A stretch of 32,734 nt of DNA, taken from NCBI GenBank assembly GCA_903875465.1, contig CAIQWB010000045.1, forward strand, positions 1 to 32,734. The letters run 5' to 3'. How positions within the stretch are numbered: the first letter of the stretch is position 1; each line of letters begins with the position of its first letter. Below, piece by piece: positions 25,761 to 32,734 of this stretch. The translations under genes were made by a program, and so were the position numbers. The DNA is from an uncultured Verrucomicrobia subdivision 3 bacterium (lineage in GTDB: Bacteria > Verrucomicrobiota > Verrucomicrobiia > Limisphaerales > UBA11358). The notes under the pieces were generated by a model, which searched no databases, had not been told where the DNA came from, and was given only the letters and a program-made list of their open reading frames with translations.

Positions 25761-25789
25761 GGACCCTGGACATCCGCTGTCCAGGGTCC
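25761..25789. promoter_or_regulatory. perfect 12-bp hairpin
   Basis: GGACCCTGGACA (25761-25772) and TGTCCAGGGTCC (25778-25789) pair perfectly around the 5-nt loop TCCGC. It lies 18 bp upstream of the small minus-strand ORF and between that gene and the sensor-kinase stop. On the minus strand it has no following T-run. On the plus strand it is followed only by A/T-mixed sequence. A leader structure or protein-binding palindrome is possible. Confidence 0.55.
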
Positions 25790-25805
25790 AAAATAATTAA
25801 AATAT

Positions 25806-25823
25806 CCCCCCCCCCCCCCCCCC
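25806..25823. repeat. homopolymer run of 18 C
   Basis: Eighteen consecutive C on the plus strand (G on the minus strand) lie about 60 bp upstream of the small minus-strand ORF and 25 bp after the sensor-kinase stop codon. Such tracts are prone to slippage and can tune promoters. The exact length is also unreliable in sequencing. Confidence 0.9.
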
Positions 25824-25847
25824 AACAGCGGTTTTTTCCGCCGGCGC

Positions 25848-27248
25848 TTAAGGTTTTGCCACCGGAATGCCCACCTGAAATTCCGCCCCTTCACCCGCCC
25901 GGCTCTGCACCGTCACGGTGCCCCGGTGCGCCTCCACAATCGCCTTGACCAGGCTCAAACCCAGGCCCAGGCCCCGCTGCGAACGGCTCTTGTCGCCCCG
26001 GTACAGTCGTTCCCAGATGCGCGGTTGTTCATCCGCGGGAATGCCCATGCCATTATCCCGCACCCGGACCACGACGCGGCCTGCGGCCACCGCACAAGTG
26101 AGCTGTACGCGCCCGCCCTCAGGCGTGTATTTGATGGCATTGTCCAGTAAGTTGGCAAACGCCTGCCGCAGCCGCGTGCCATCCACCTCCGCCTCGCACG
26201 GGGTCTGAAAATCCGTCACAACTGTAATGTGCTTCTCCTCCGCCACCATTTGGTACAGCTCCACCACGCTGGCCAGCAGCGCATCAATGGCGGTAGTTTC
26301 CAGCTTCAACCGCATGACCCCCGCCTCCGCCTCCGTAATGTCCATCAGCGCGGTCAGCATCGTGAGCACGCGCTCGGATTCCTCCACACAATCCGCCAGG
26401 GCCTCGCTCGCGGCCGGATCCGGCGTGGTTTGCAACGCCAGCTCCGCCGTGCCCCGCAACCGGGTGAGCGGCGTGCGCAGGTCATGCGCCACGTTATCCA
26501 ACGCCTCCCGCATACCCTTGATCAGTGCCTGGTTTTTGTCCAGCACCCGGTTGAATTGCCGGGCCAGATCCTCTAGCTCGGTTTGCTCCACACTCGCCCG
26601 CACGCGCGCCGCGAGGTTGCCCGTGTCCAGGATCGCGCGGGCCGTCGCCACCACCTCCCGCACTGGCTTGGTGGCCCGATGCGCAAACCACGCGCCGCCC
26701 AGCGCCCCCAGCAACAGTGCCGGCGTCATCACCAGGAGAAAATCCCGGCGAAACGGCTGGAGCAGGGTGCTGCGATTGTTCGTGCTCCGCCCCACCTGCA
26801 ACACCGACCCATCCGCCAGCCGCATCGCCGCCACCGTGAAATCGCTTTGCTCATTCTTCGGCAGCCGCAGCCAGACCAGCCGCGAAACATCGCCCCCCCG
26901 GTTCAATGCCGACGAATCAAAATGCACCCAGTCCTCCGGGGCTGTCAGCAACAACACCGTCCCTTGCCAGCCCGCCAGGCGAATGAAAAAAGACTTGTCC
27001 TCTTTGGCCACCCGGTTGCGTTCCACCAGCGCTTGTAGTGCCGGCAGGCCACCGGTGTCATACACCGCCACGCACTCCCGCAGCCGCGCCACAATGATTT
27101 CCTGATCCTTGCTTTGCAGGGTCGCCGCCAGCAGGAAATACAGGAGCCCAAACAGAATCACCGCGCTCAACGTGAAGAGCGCCAGATAGCCCAGGCTCAG
27201 GCGAAACGCAAAACTGCGCGTCAGCCGGTTAAGCAGGTTTGAGAACAT
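25848..27248 (-). CDS. two-component sensor histidine kinase (EnvZ/HeavyMetal-sensor type)
   Basis: A 466-aa inner-membrane kinase. TM1 is at about 18-43, the periplasmic sensor domain at about 44-168 and TM2 at about 169-190. Then follow a HAMP linker, a HisKA dimerisation helix with His255 in [15 protein letters not shown], and a HATPase domain with the N-box [11 protein letters not shown] (Asn370), the G1 box VRDNGMGIP and the G2 box [18 protein letters not shown]. All catalytic motifs are intact. It overlaps the response-regulator gene by 20 bp, so they are translated together. The sensed signal is unknown. Its divergent neighbour is a glycuronyl hydrolase, which makes a sugar- or envelope-related cue plausible but unproven. 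Confidence 0.95.
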   Translation of the reverse strand: MFSNLLNRLTRSFAFRLSLGYLALFTLSAVILFGLLYFLLAATLQSKDQEIIVARLRECVAVYDTGGLPALQALVERNRVAKEDKSFFIRLAGWQGTVLLLTAPEDWVHFDSSALNRGGDVSRLVWLRLPKNEQSDFTVAAMRLADGSVLQVGRSTNNRSTLLQPFRRDFLLVMTPALLLGALGGAWFAHRATKPVREVVATARAILDTGNLAARVRASVEQTELEDLARQFNRVLDKNQALIKGMREALDNVAHDLRTPLTRLRGTAELALQTTPDPAASEALADCVEESERVLTMLTALMDITEAEAGVMRLKLETTAIDALLASVVELYQMVAEEKHITVVTDFQTPCEAEVDGTRLRQAFANLLDNAIKYTPEGGRVQLTCAVAAGRVVVRVRDNGMGIPADEQPRIWERLYRGDKSRSQRGLGLGLSLVKAIVEAHRGTVTVQSRAGEGAEFQVGIPVAKP

Positions 27249-27903
27249 AGCCAGCCCCGCGAATGGTTTGAATCAGTTTTACCGGAAAATCCTTGTCCAC
27301 CTTCGTCCGCAGCCGGTGCACCAGCACATCCACCACATTGGTTTGTGGATCAAAGCTGAAATCCCACAAATGCTCCAAAATCATGGTTTTCGTGACCACC
27401 CGCCCGGGATGCCGCAGCAGCAATTCCAGCAGGGCAAACTCGCGCGCTTGCAGCTCAATCTCCTGGCCCCCCCGCGTGACCTTGTGCGCCAGCAAATCCA
27501 GCGTCAGCTCGCCCTGCACCAGCTTGGTCGGCTCCGTCGTGTGCGTGGCCCGGCGGATCAGCGCCTGCACCCGGGCCAGCAGCTCGGAAAACGCAAACGG
27601 CTTCGTCAGATAATCATCCCCGCCCGCCTGCAACCCCTTCACCCGGTCATCCACCGTCGCCTTCGCGCTCAGGATCAACACCGGCGTCAGGATTTTCTTC
27701 TGCCGCAACTCCCGCAGCACCGTCAGGCCATCCATTTTGGGCAGCATGATGTCCAGCACCACCGCGTCAAACTCCACCACCCCGGCCAGCGCCAGCCCCT
27801 TCGCGCCCTCCGGCGCATGATCCACCGCAAAGCCATTCTGCTTCAGTCCGTTGACCACGAACGAAGCAATCTTCGGATCATCTTCAATTACCAAAACACG
27901 CAT
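27229..27903 (-). CDS. response regulator, OmpR/PhoB family
   Basis: A 224-aa DNA-binding regulator. The REC domain has the acidic pair Asp8-Asp9, phospho-acceptor Asp51 in [12 protein letters not shown], the Ser79-Ala80 switch region and Lys101 in YLTKPFAF. The C-terminal winged helix (about 125-224) has [27 protein letters not shown] and the wing [14 protein letters not shown]. It is the first gene of the operon with the histidine kinase (20-bp overlap). It is transcribed away from the GH88/GH105 gene, and the 169-bp region between them is where it could control both. Confidence 0.96.
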   Translation of the reverse strand: MRVLVIEDDPKIASFVVNGLKQNGFAVDHAPEGAKGLALAGVVEFDAVVLDIMLPKMDGLTVLRELRQKKILTPVLILSAKATVDDRVKGLQAGGDDYLTKPFAFSELLARVQALIRRATHTTEPTKLVQGELTLDLLAHKVTRGGQEIELQAREFALLELLLRHPGRVVTKTMILEHLWDFSFDPQTNVVDVLVHRLRTKVDKDFPVKLIQTIRGAGYVLKPA

Positions 27904-28072
27904 GCGTCAATGCCCGCCAGCCTAACCCGAACCTCCCGGCAAAGAAATCTCTAAAAGCATCCCCCATGCGTTGATCTGCTTCCCCCTCCTTCGCCCCGCC
28001 ATTCAGCCTTGGATCGCGCATTCAAAAAACCCCAAGACTTTTGCGCCTTTCATTATTATCCTCCCGGCATCC

Positions 28073-29404
28073 ATGAAAACGCATGCTTTCCCGCGCCAGG
28101 CCCACCCCCAGGCGTGTATCGTGTTGCTGGCGATAATCGGTGTTATCCTTTCCCCGCATATCCTCCCCGCGCAACCCGCCAGCGCCCCCGCGCCCCTCGT
28201 CCGCGATGCCGCCACCACGGCCGTCCCCGGTGCCCGCCTCGCCTACACTCCGGGCCAGCCCCCCAAATTCTGGTCCGTCGCCGCCGCCGAGACCATCATG
28301 GCCCGCTGGCCCGATTATTCCCAGGCCTACTTCAACGCCTGGACCTATGTGAACGGCTACGAACTCCACGGCTTCGAACTCCTCTGGCGCGCCACTGGCG
28401 ACCCGCGGTACTATGATTACACGAAGCGCTACATCGACCAGTTTGTGGATGCCACCGGTAATTTTCGCGGCGTCCGCACCGCCAAAGGTTCCACCAACAC
28501 CCCGAGCTTTGGCAACCTCGACAATATGATGACCGGCAATACCCTCGTGATGTTGTACGAGACGACCAAGGACGAGCGTTACCGCAAAGCGGCCGACAAA
28601 ATCCGCCGCGCCCTCGACCACTATCCGCGCAATCACAATGGCGGCTTCTGGCACAACCAGCGCATGAACGGACAAATGTGGATCGACGGCATTTTCATGG
28701 GGGAAATGTTTGTGATTCGCTACGGCAAATCCATCGGCGATGCCCCGTATTGCTGGGACGAGGCAACCCGGCAGATCGGGCTCTACGCCCAAATCGCCCA
28801 GCGCGGCGCTTCCGGGCTTTACTTGCACGGCTTCTATGAACCCGGCCATGGCGGCAAGGCCCCCGGCTGGGCCGATCCGCAAACCGGCTTGTCGCCCGAA
28901 GTCTGGAGCGAAGGGCTGGGCTGGTATGCCTTGGTGCTCACCGAAACGCTCGCCACCCTGCCCAAAGAGCATCCCCGCCGCGCCGAGCTGGAGGATATTT
29001 ACCATCGCCTGGCCGCCGGTTTGAAGCGCACCCAGAACCCCACCAGCGGCCGCTGGTACCAGGTCGTGGACCAGGGCGACCGCCCCGACAACTGGACCGA
29101 TACCTCCGGCAGCGCCATGTTTACCTACACCCTCGCCAAGGGCATTGAACTGGGCCTGCTCCCCCGCCGCGAATACGGACCAGTGGTGCAGCAGGGGTAT
29201 CAAGGCATCATCGCCAATGCCAAAATCAATGACCACGGCTTGCTGGACATCTCCAGCGCCTGCGATGGCGTGGGCGTGCAGGTCGATTACGCCCACTACA
29301 TCAATTTCAAAAAATCCATCAACGCCAAGGAAGCCGTCGCCGGCTTCCTTTGGGCCACCGCCATCGTCGAAAAACCCGAACTGGAGCGGCTGCGGAATAA
29401 ATGA
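28073..29404 (+). CDS. secreted GH88/GH105-family unsaturated glycuronyl hydrolase
   Basis: A 443-aa (alpha/alpha)6-barrel enzyme that removes 4,5-unsaturated uronic acids left by polysaccharide lyases, for example from rhamnogalacturonan. A long N-region is followed by the hydrophobic core CIVLLAIIGVILSPHI and probable cleavage near residue 34-36, so it acts outside the cytoplasm. Family features are NLDNMMTGNTLVMLYE, GGFWHNQRMNGQMWIDGIFMG with the probable general acid Asp205, the FYEPGHGGKAPGWADP loop, WSEGLGWYALVL, and GRWYQVVDQGDRPDNWTDTSGSAMF. The frame is open to 27971, but ATG 28073 gives the signal peptide. It is divergent from the two-component system and upstream of a secreted beta-propeller. 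Confidence 0.92.
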   Translation: MKTHAFPRQAHPQACIVLLAIIGVILSPHILPAQPASAPAPLVRDAATTAVPGARLAYTPGQPPKFWSVAAAETIMARWPDYSQAYFNAWTYVNGYELHGFELLWRATGDPRYYDYTKRYIDQFVDATGNFRGVRTAKGSTNTPSFGNLDNMMTGNTLVMLYETTKDERYRKAADKIRRALDHYPRNHNGGFWHNQRMNGQMWIDGIFMGEMFVIRYGKSIGDAPYCWDEATRQIGLYAQIAQRGASGLYLHGFYEPGHGGKAPGWADPQTGLSPEVWSEGLGWYALVLTETLATLPKEHPRRAELEDIYHRLAAGLKRTQNPTSGRWYQVVDQGDRPDNWTDTSGSAMFTYTLAKGIELGLLPRREYGPVVQQGYQGIIANAKINDHGLLDISSACDGVGVQVDYAHYINFKKSINAKEAVAGFLWATAIVEKPELERLRNK

Positions 29405-29512
29405 AATATGTTCCTACCGGCTCCCAAGTCCACCCCCGAAAAATGTTCCAAGCCGTTTGAAAATGTGCGCCTTAAAATCATCTAAAACCCCTCCATTGCG
29501 GAATCTTGCCCC

Positions 29513-29540
29513 GCTCCGCCATTCCGCTGAATGGCGGAGC
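29513..29540 (+). promoter_or_regulatory. perfect 12-bp hairpin with CGCT loop
   Basis: GCTCCGCCATTC (29513-29524) pairs perfectly with GAATGGCGGAGC (29529-29540). It is 109 bp after the glycuronyl hydrolase stop. The following bases (ACCGCCCCGGCAGTCCTTTTCC) include only a short, distant T-run, so it may be a weak terminator or part of the structured repeat that follows. Confidence 0.5.
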
Positions 29541-29565
29541 ACCGCCCCGGCAGTCCTTTTCCCGC

Positions 29566-29660
29566 ATCCCAACGGGATTCCGTCCTCGCGCCCGGGGTTG
29601 CTTCGCCGGAGCTCCCCGGGGGTGGCGGGTTGTCATCAAATGCCACCCCAACGGCGTGGT
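29566..29660 (+). repeat. structured repeat of three hairpins overlapping the propeller start
   Basis: Three hairpins follow each other: ATCCC-AAC-GGGAT (29566-29578), CCCGGGG (29591-29597) with CCCCGGG (29614-29620), and CCAC...GTGG (29643-29659). The octamer CCCAACGG occurs in the first (29568-29575) and the third (29647-29654). This layout resembles a dispersed non-coding repeat I associate with verrucomicrobial genomes. The start codon at 29640 and the next six codons lie inside it. Confidence 0.5.
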
Positions 29661-30581
29661 GACCATTCTTTCCTGCTCATCTGCCTATGCTTGCTTCTAT
29701 CTGTCTTGGCCGAAGGGCAGGGGACCAATACCCCTTCCATCACCCATCGCTTCGTTTGCACTGACTATACCCAGGGCAAAGTCTTCGTGGTCTCCACCAC
29801 CGGCCAGATTGAATGGGAATATGACGGCGCCACCAATTGCAACGACCTCTGGGTGTTGCCCAATGGTAACTTTTTATTCAACACCGGTCACGGCGTGAAA
29901 GAGGTCACCCGTTCGAAACAGGTGCTCTTCGATTACGAATCCACCAGTGAAATCTACGCCTGCCAGCGCCTGGCCAACGGCAACACCTTCATCGGCGAAT
30001 GCACCGCCGGCCGCCTGCTCGAGGTGAACCCTTCCGGCCAGATTGTGAAATGCATCCATTTGCTCCCCGAGGGCACCCCTGGCGGCCATGCCTGCATGCG
30101 CAACGCCCGCCAACTGGACAACGGAAATTACCTCGTTGCCCATTACGGTCTAAAAGTTGTCCGCGAATACGCTCCCGATGGCCGCCTCGTCCGCGAGATC
30201 CCCGCCGCTGGCGGCCCGCACAGCGCCGTGCGCCTGCCCGATGGCAACACCCTCATCGCCTGTGCCGATGGCCCGGGCGGTGCCCGCGTGTTTGAAGTTG
30301 ACCCCGCCGGCCGGACCGTCTGGCAGGTGCAAAGCAACGAACTGGCCGGCGTCACCCTGAAATTCATGGCCGGCCTCGAACGTTTGCCCAACGGCCATAC
30401 CCTCATGGCCAACTGGCTCGGCCACCACCAATTCGGCACCACCGCCGACCTCATCGAAGTCACCCCGGACAAACGCGTGGTCTGGCAATTCCACGGCCCG
30501 CCCAGTATCCGCACCATCTCCAGCGCCCTCCTGTTGGACGACCCTTCCGCCGCTGCCCAGAATTCGGAAATTTGGCATTAA
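29640..30581 (+). CDS. secreted beta-propeller protein (PQQ/arylsulfotransferase-like repeats)
   Basis: A 313-aa exported protein. The N-region MPPQRRGDHS and the core FLLICLCLLLSVL form a signal peptide ending near AEG (about 24-27). Five blades are visible by the repeat L(P/A/D)(N/D)G(N/H)xL at about residues 73-80, 111-118, 159-165, 199-206 and 249-256. Each is followed by an (E/K)V-x-P-x-(G/K)-x-(V/I) hairpin ending in Trp, Phe or a hydrophobic residue (for example VFEVDPAGRTVWQV). This is the pattern of PQQ-like/ASST propellers. No enzymatic residue can be named, so it may be a binding or structural partner for the glycuronyl hydrolase upstream. ATG 29640 is the only start that gives a signal peptide. 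Confidence 0.75.
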   Translation: MPPQRRGDHSFLLICLCLLLSVLAEGQGTNTPSITHRFVCTDYTQGKVFVVSTTGQIEWEYDGATNCNDLWVLPNGNFLFNTGHGVKEVTRSKQVLFDYESTSEIYACQRLANGNTFIGECTAGRLLEVNPSGQIVKCIHLLPEGTPGGHACMRNARQLDNGNYLVAHYGLKVVREYAPDGRLVREIPAAGGPHSAVRLPDGNTLIACADGPGGARVFEVDPAGRTVWQVQSNELAGVTLKFMAGLERLPNGHTLMANWLGHHQFGTTADLIEVTPDKRVVWQFHGPPSIRTISSALLLDDPSAAAQNSEIWH

Positions 30582-30836
30582 ATGATTTAAAAGAGCCGAC
30601 GCTCACCTGCCTGGGCCACCAAGCAGTCCCCCTCGGCTGCGCGTAACTTGAAAATCAAAATGCCCTTCGCACCGTACCGCCCCCGCTCCTCAAAAATGAT
30701 TTCGCCCCGGCTGCGCAACGTTTGCCGGCACCCCAGAATTGCGCCCTGCACCCACTGCGGGAAACCGCGGCCGATAACTTATTTAAGCAACTAAAATAAC
30801 CGTTAAATAACTTGCAAAAAAGACAACCGTTAGGTA
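30582..30836. other. intergenic region with direct-repeat operator candidate
   Basis: No gene is seen. The last 40 bases are AT-rich and carry AACCGTTAAATAA (30798-30810) and AACCGTTAGGTAA (30825-30837), an 11-of-13 direct repeat with a 27-bp period that runs up to the start codon of the regulator remnant. The repeat looks like an operator for a winged-helix regulator. Confidence 0.5.
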
Positions 30837-31046
30837 ATGTGTCGTTGTATGCAACCAATGCCCTGTTTGCTCGTGGATTCGCCCGCCCAATGGCGCGTGC
30901 TGGTTTCGCCGATGCGCGCCGGGATTGTCGAGGCCCTGCGCCTGCTCGGTCCTGGCAGCATGGCCGGCCTTGCCGTTCACAAAACCCGCCCGCCCGCCGC
31001 CTCCCAAACCCGGACAATTTCCCCCACCCCACGAACCAAACCCTGA
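30837..31046 (+). pseudogene. truncated winged-helix (ArsR-like) transcriptional regulator
   Basis: The first 45 residues resemble the start of a DNA-binding domain: CLLVDSPAQWRVLVSPMR followed by AGIVEALRLLGPGSMAGLA, the helix-1/helix-2 part of an ArsR-type fold with the typical (W/R)xLxxPxRxxIlxaL pattern. After LA the sequence turns into Pro/Arg-rich low complexity (HKTRPPAASQTRTISPTPRTKP) and lacks the recognition helix and wing. No other frame continues it, so I take it as a gene remnant rather than a frameshift. The operator-like direct repeats before it are intact. Confidence 0.5.
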
Positions 31047-31103
31047 CTCCACCCTGGCTCCGGCAGCCCAACGCTCCGCCGGTGCCTCCATCCAGCCAAG
31101 ACC

Positions 31104-32375
31104 ATGACCTCGCAATGCCTTGCCCCAAACTTAAACCTTGCCGGCCAGTCGGCAACTCCCGACCTGAAGGCCAGACTGAGCAGCCTCGTCCAGCGGACCC
31201 CGCCCGCGGAACTCCTCAAACGCAAACTCCCCGCCGTTAAAGTCTACGCGTTTCTTGCCAGCGCGTTGCTCGGCCTGGCGATTGGGTATGCCGGCGAACA
31301 CCTCGCCCGGCCTTATTTTTTGGGATTTCATCACCAGCCCTGGCCAGTGATCATCTCCCTGGTGGCCCCCATCCCCCTATGGTTTGTGGCGGTGGGATTG
31401 CACGAATTGGGCCATGTCATCGGGGGCTGGCTCGCCGGTGGTAATTTTCTACTATGGGTGGCCGGGCCCTTCATGGTGCGGCGCACTCCCGCCGGCCTGC
31501 GTCTGGCCTGGAATCGCAGCGTCAACCTCGCCGGCGGCATGGCCGTCTGCGTGCCGCTGGACCCCGCGCAAGTTTCGGCGCGGCGCATGGCGTGGATGGC
31601 CGCCGGGGGCCCGCTGGCCAGCCTGCTGCTCGCCTTCGCCGCCGTCTGGCTGGCCGGTGCCTTGGACTTTTCCCTCTCCCCCCTCCGCATCCTCGGCCAA
31701 AACGTGTTAATCGAATTGGGTTTGATCTCCGCCCTGCTGTATCTGGTTTCCGCCTGGCCCGGCACCGCCGGTGGTTTTAAAACCGATGGCAAACGCCTGC
31801 TCGGCTTGTTGCGGGGCGATGAGCGATCCGACCAGGAATCCGCCTTGCTCGTGCTCACCTCGGCCAGTCTGGCCGGCATCCGCCCCGCCGCCTACGACCC
31901 CGCCTTGGTCACCCGCGCCGTCGCCCTCAAGGATGGTTCCCTCTTCGATATTTGCGGTCATCTGATCGTTTACTACCACGCCGCCGACCGTGGCGACCTG
32001 GCCCCGGCCCAAGCGTTTCTAGACCACGCCGTCGCCGGCGCCGCCTGTCTGCCCGTCATGACGCGGGATACCGTGTTCTGCGAATATGCCTGGCTGCTCG
32101 CCGCCCACACTTCCGAGGTTGCCGCCGCCCGCACCTGGCTGGACGCGGCGGGCAAACTCGATTTTGACCCCGCCACCCGCCTCCGGGCCGAGGCCGCCGT
32201 CTTGCTGGCCGAAAACCAGTTCCCCGCCGCCGCTGCCGCCGCCCGCCAGGGCTTGCAGGCCCTCCGCGAACGCAGCCTCAGCCCCGTGGAAAGCCCCTTC
32301 GCCCGTGAAGCCCTGGAACACCTCCTCACCCGCGCCACTTCCCCAACCGCCCACCCACTCAACCCAGCGGGTTGA
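31104..32375 (+). CDS. membrane zinc metalloprotease-like protein (HExxH, M50-like)
   Basis: A 423-aa polytopic membrane protein. Hydrophobic segments lie at about 48-63, 82-110, 165-187 and 200-218. The zinc motif HELGH (His100-His104) sits within the second segment, as in site-2-protease (M50) relatives. FKTDGKRLL with Asp228 could supply the third ligand in place of the usual LDGG block. From about residue 235 the soluble C-terminal part is Ala-rich and helical (repeated AAARxW/ALRE-like units), resembling TPR-type repeats. It is not a standard RseP: no PDZ domain is seen. It follows the regulator remnant directly. A substrate cannot be inferred. Confidence 0.75.
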   Translation: MTSQCLAPNLNLAGQSATPDLKARLSSLVQRTPPAELLKRKLPAVKVYAFLASALLGLAIGYAGEHLARPYFLGFHHQPWPVIISLVAPIPLWFVAVGLHELGHVIGGWLAGGNFLLWVAGPFMVRRTPAGLRLAWNRSVNLAGGMAVCVPLDPAQVSARRMAWMAAGGPLASLLLAFAAVWLAGALDFSLSPLRILGQNVLIELGLISALLYLVSAWPGTAGGFKTDGKRLLGLLRGDERSDQESALLVLTSASLAGIRPAAYDPALVTRAVALKDGSLFDICGHLIVYYHAADRGDLAPAQAFLDHAVAGAACLPVMTRDTVFCEYAWLLAAHTSEVAAARTWLDAAGKLDFDPATRLRAEAAVLLAENQFPAAAAAARQGLQALRERSLSPVESPFAREALEHLLTRATSPTAHPLNPAG

Positions 32376-32416
32376 CATCTTGTAGCCCGAAGGGGTGCCA
32401 GTTCGCTTACCACCTA

Positions 32417-32467
32417 CCTGCCCATCCCGCCTCCCCAGGCAAGGGCAGGGGACTTTTGTAATTTTTT
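32417..32467 (+). terminator. probable intrinsic terminator after the M50-like gene
   Basis: CCTGCCC (32417-32423) pairs with GGGCAGG (32443-32449). GGACTTTTGTAATTTTTTT follows. The loop is long (19 nt) and could fold further, so the call is moderate. Confidence 0.55.
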
Positions 32468-32567
32468 TAACCCGGAATAGTTCGGATTTGCCTGGATCGC
32501 CTCCGTAAATCGTGAATCTTCCCGCGCCCAAGCCCGCCCAGCCGGGCTCTCCAAACCCCATCCCCTT

Positions 32568-32734
32568 AGCCGGAACCATGCAATAGAAAGGCAAGTGGTT
32601 GCGCTGTGGATTTTTGTACAAGGCGAGGAGTGAAACGCGTAGCATATCCACTATGGATCTGGAAGCGGTTCACGACGAAGTCCTTGAACAAAAAGACCAA
32701 GCAAACGCTGCATTTCTATTGCCTGGTTCCGGCT
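32568..32734. repeat. long imperfect inverted repeat at the window end
   Basis: The 26 bases at 32568-32593 match the reverse complement of 32709-32734 at 24 positions (AGCCGGAACCA-GCAATAGAAA-GCA). Similarity continues inward with small gaps: TTTTTGTACAAGG against TTTTTGTTCAAGG, then GTGAAACGC against GTGAACCGC. The whole 167 bp is thus a large palindrome, MITE-like or a recombination/assembly product. The last base of the window is exactly the last paired base. Confidence 0.6.

Larger units (their letters stand above)
32376..32734. other. terminal non-coding region
   Basis: It contains a terminator candidate (32417-32467) and a long inverted repeat (32568-32734) that reaches the last base of the window. 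No complete gene is seen. The short peptides readable in the repeat arms (both spelling FYC-M/L-VPA in opposite directions) are a consequence of the inverted duplication. Confidence 0.5.

Noticed and set aside
28022-29296. 424-codon minus-strand frame opposite the glycuronyl hydrolase
   Set aside because: It is a shadow frame with Gly/His/Ala bias and no motifs. The plus-strand protein has signal peptide and family motifs.
29145-29639. Upstream part of the propeller frame as a fusion with the preceding gene
   Set aside because: It overlaps the glycuronyl hydrolase in another frame and then the structured repeat. Its translation is low-complexity, and the signal peptide begins at 29640.
32019-32651. 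210-codon minus-strand frame at the window end
   Set aside because: It is mostly a shadow of the M50-like gene. Its apparently sensible first 28 residues lie in the inverted repeat and are mirrored on the other arm.
1-32734. CRISPR array, prophage or integrase-type mobile island
   Set aside because: No regularly spaced repeats, Cas, integrase or phage structural motifs were seen; mobile signals are limited to short inverted-repeat elements.

Overview
The window (32.7 kb, GC-rich, no tRNA or rRNA genes seen) reads like a chromosome segment of a verrucomicrobial bacterium, probably of the Pedosphaera/Limisphaera kind. The evidence is the combination of many Tat-exported Gfo/Idh/MocA oxidoreductases, DUF1080 and sugar-isomerase-like proteins, weak Shine-Dalgarno use, and abundant small palindromic repeats. 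This assignment comes from gene content and style, not from a database search.

Region 1 (1-8.7 kb) is housekeeping. A structured non-coding leader precedes lepA (elongation factor 4, interrupted by one in-frame TAG), lepB (signal peptidase I) and a short-chain dehydrogenase. A free-standing receiver-domain response regulator, aconitase acnA and a double zinc-ribbon protein follow. Region 2 (8.9-18.2 kb) holds a fused two-domain M16 peptidase on the minus strand. It also has a divergent SPFH / ribbon-helix-helix / DUF5808-like set behind a clear operator, a DUF1801 protein, purN, a secreted alpha/beta hydrolase, long-form hisG, a 33-residue bS22/COX24-like ribosomal microprotein missed by ordinary ORF cut-offs, DUF2203, and a zinc-ribbon hypothetical.

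Region 3 (18.1-25.2 kb) is the most biologically striking part. It encodes a Tat-exported TIM-barrel sugar isomerase/epimerase-like protein, a secreted DUF1080 (3-keto-glycoside hydrolase family) protein, two consecutive Tat-exported Gfo/Idh/MocA oxidoreductases, a secreted protein of unknown function and a third Tat-exported oxidoreductase. This matches the gene set of the oxidation-dependent (3-keto-sugar) route of glycoside cleavage, here apparently outside the cytoplasm.

Region 4 (25.2-32.7 kb) starts with a MITE-like inverted-repeat element abutting a small conserved-looking ORF whose upstream region holds a perfect 12-bp hairpin and a run of 18 C. A PhoB/EnvZ-type two-component system is divergent from a secreted GH88/GH105 unsaturated glycuronyl hydrolase, followed by a secreted beta-propeller whose start codon lies inside a structured repeat. 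A truncated winged-helix regulator behind direct repeats, a membrane HExxH (M50-like) protein and a long imperfect inverted repeat close the window. The last base of the window is also the last paired base of that repeat, which suggests an assembly break at a repeat.
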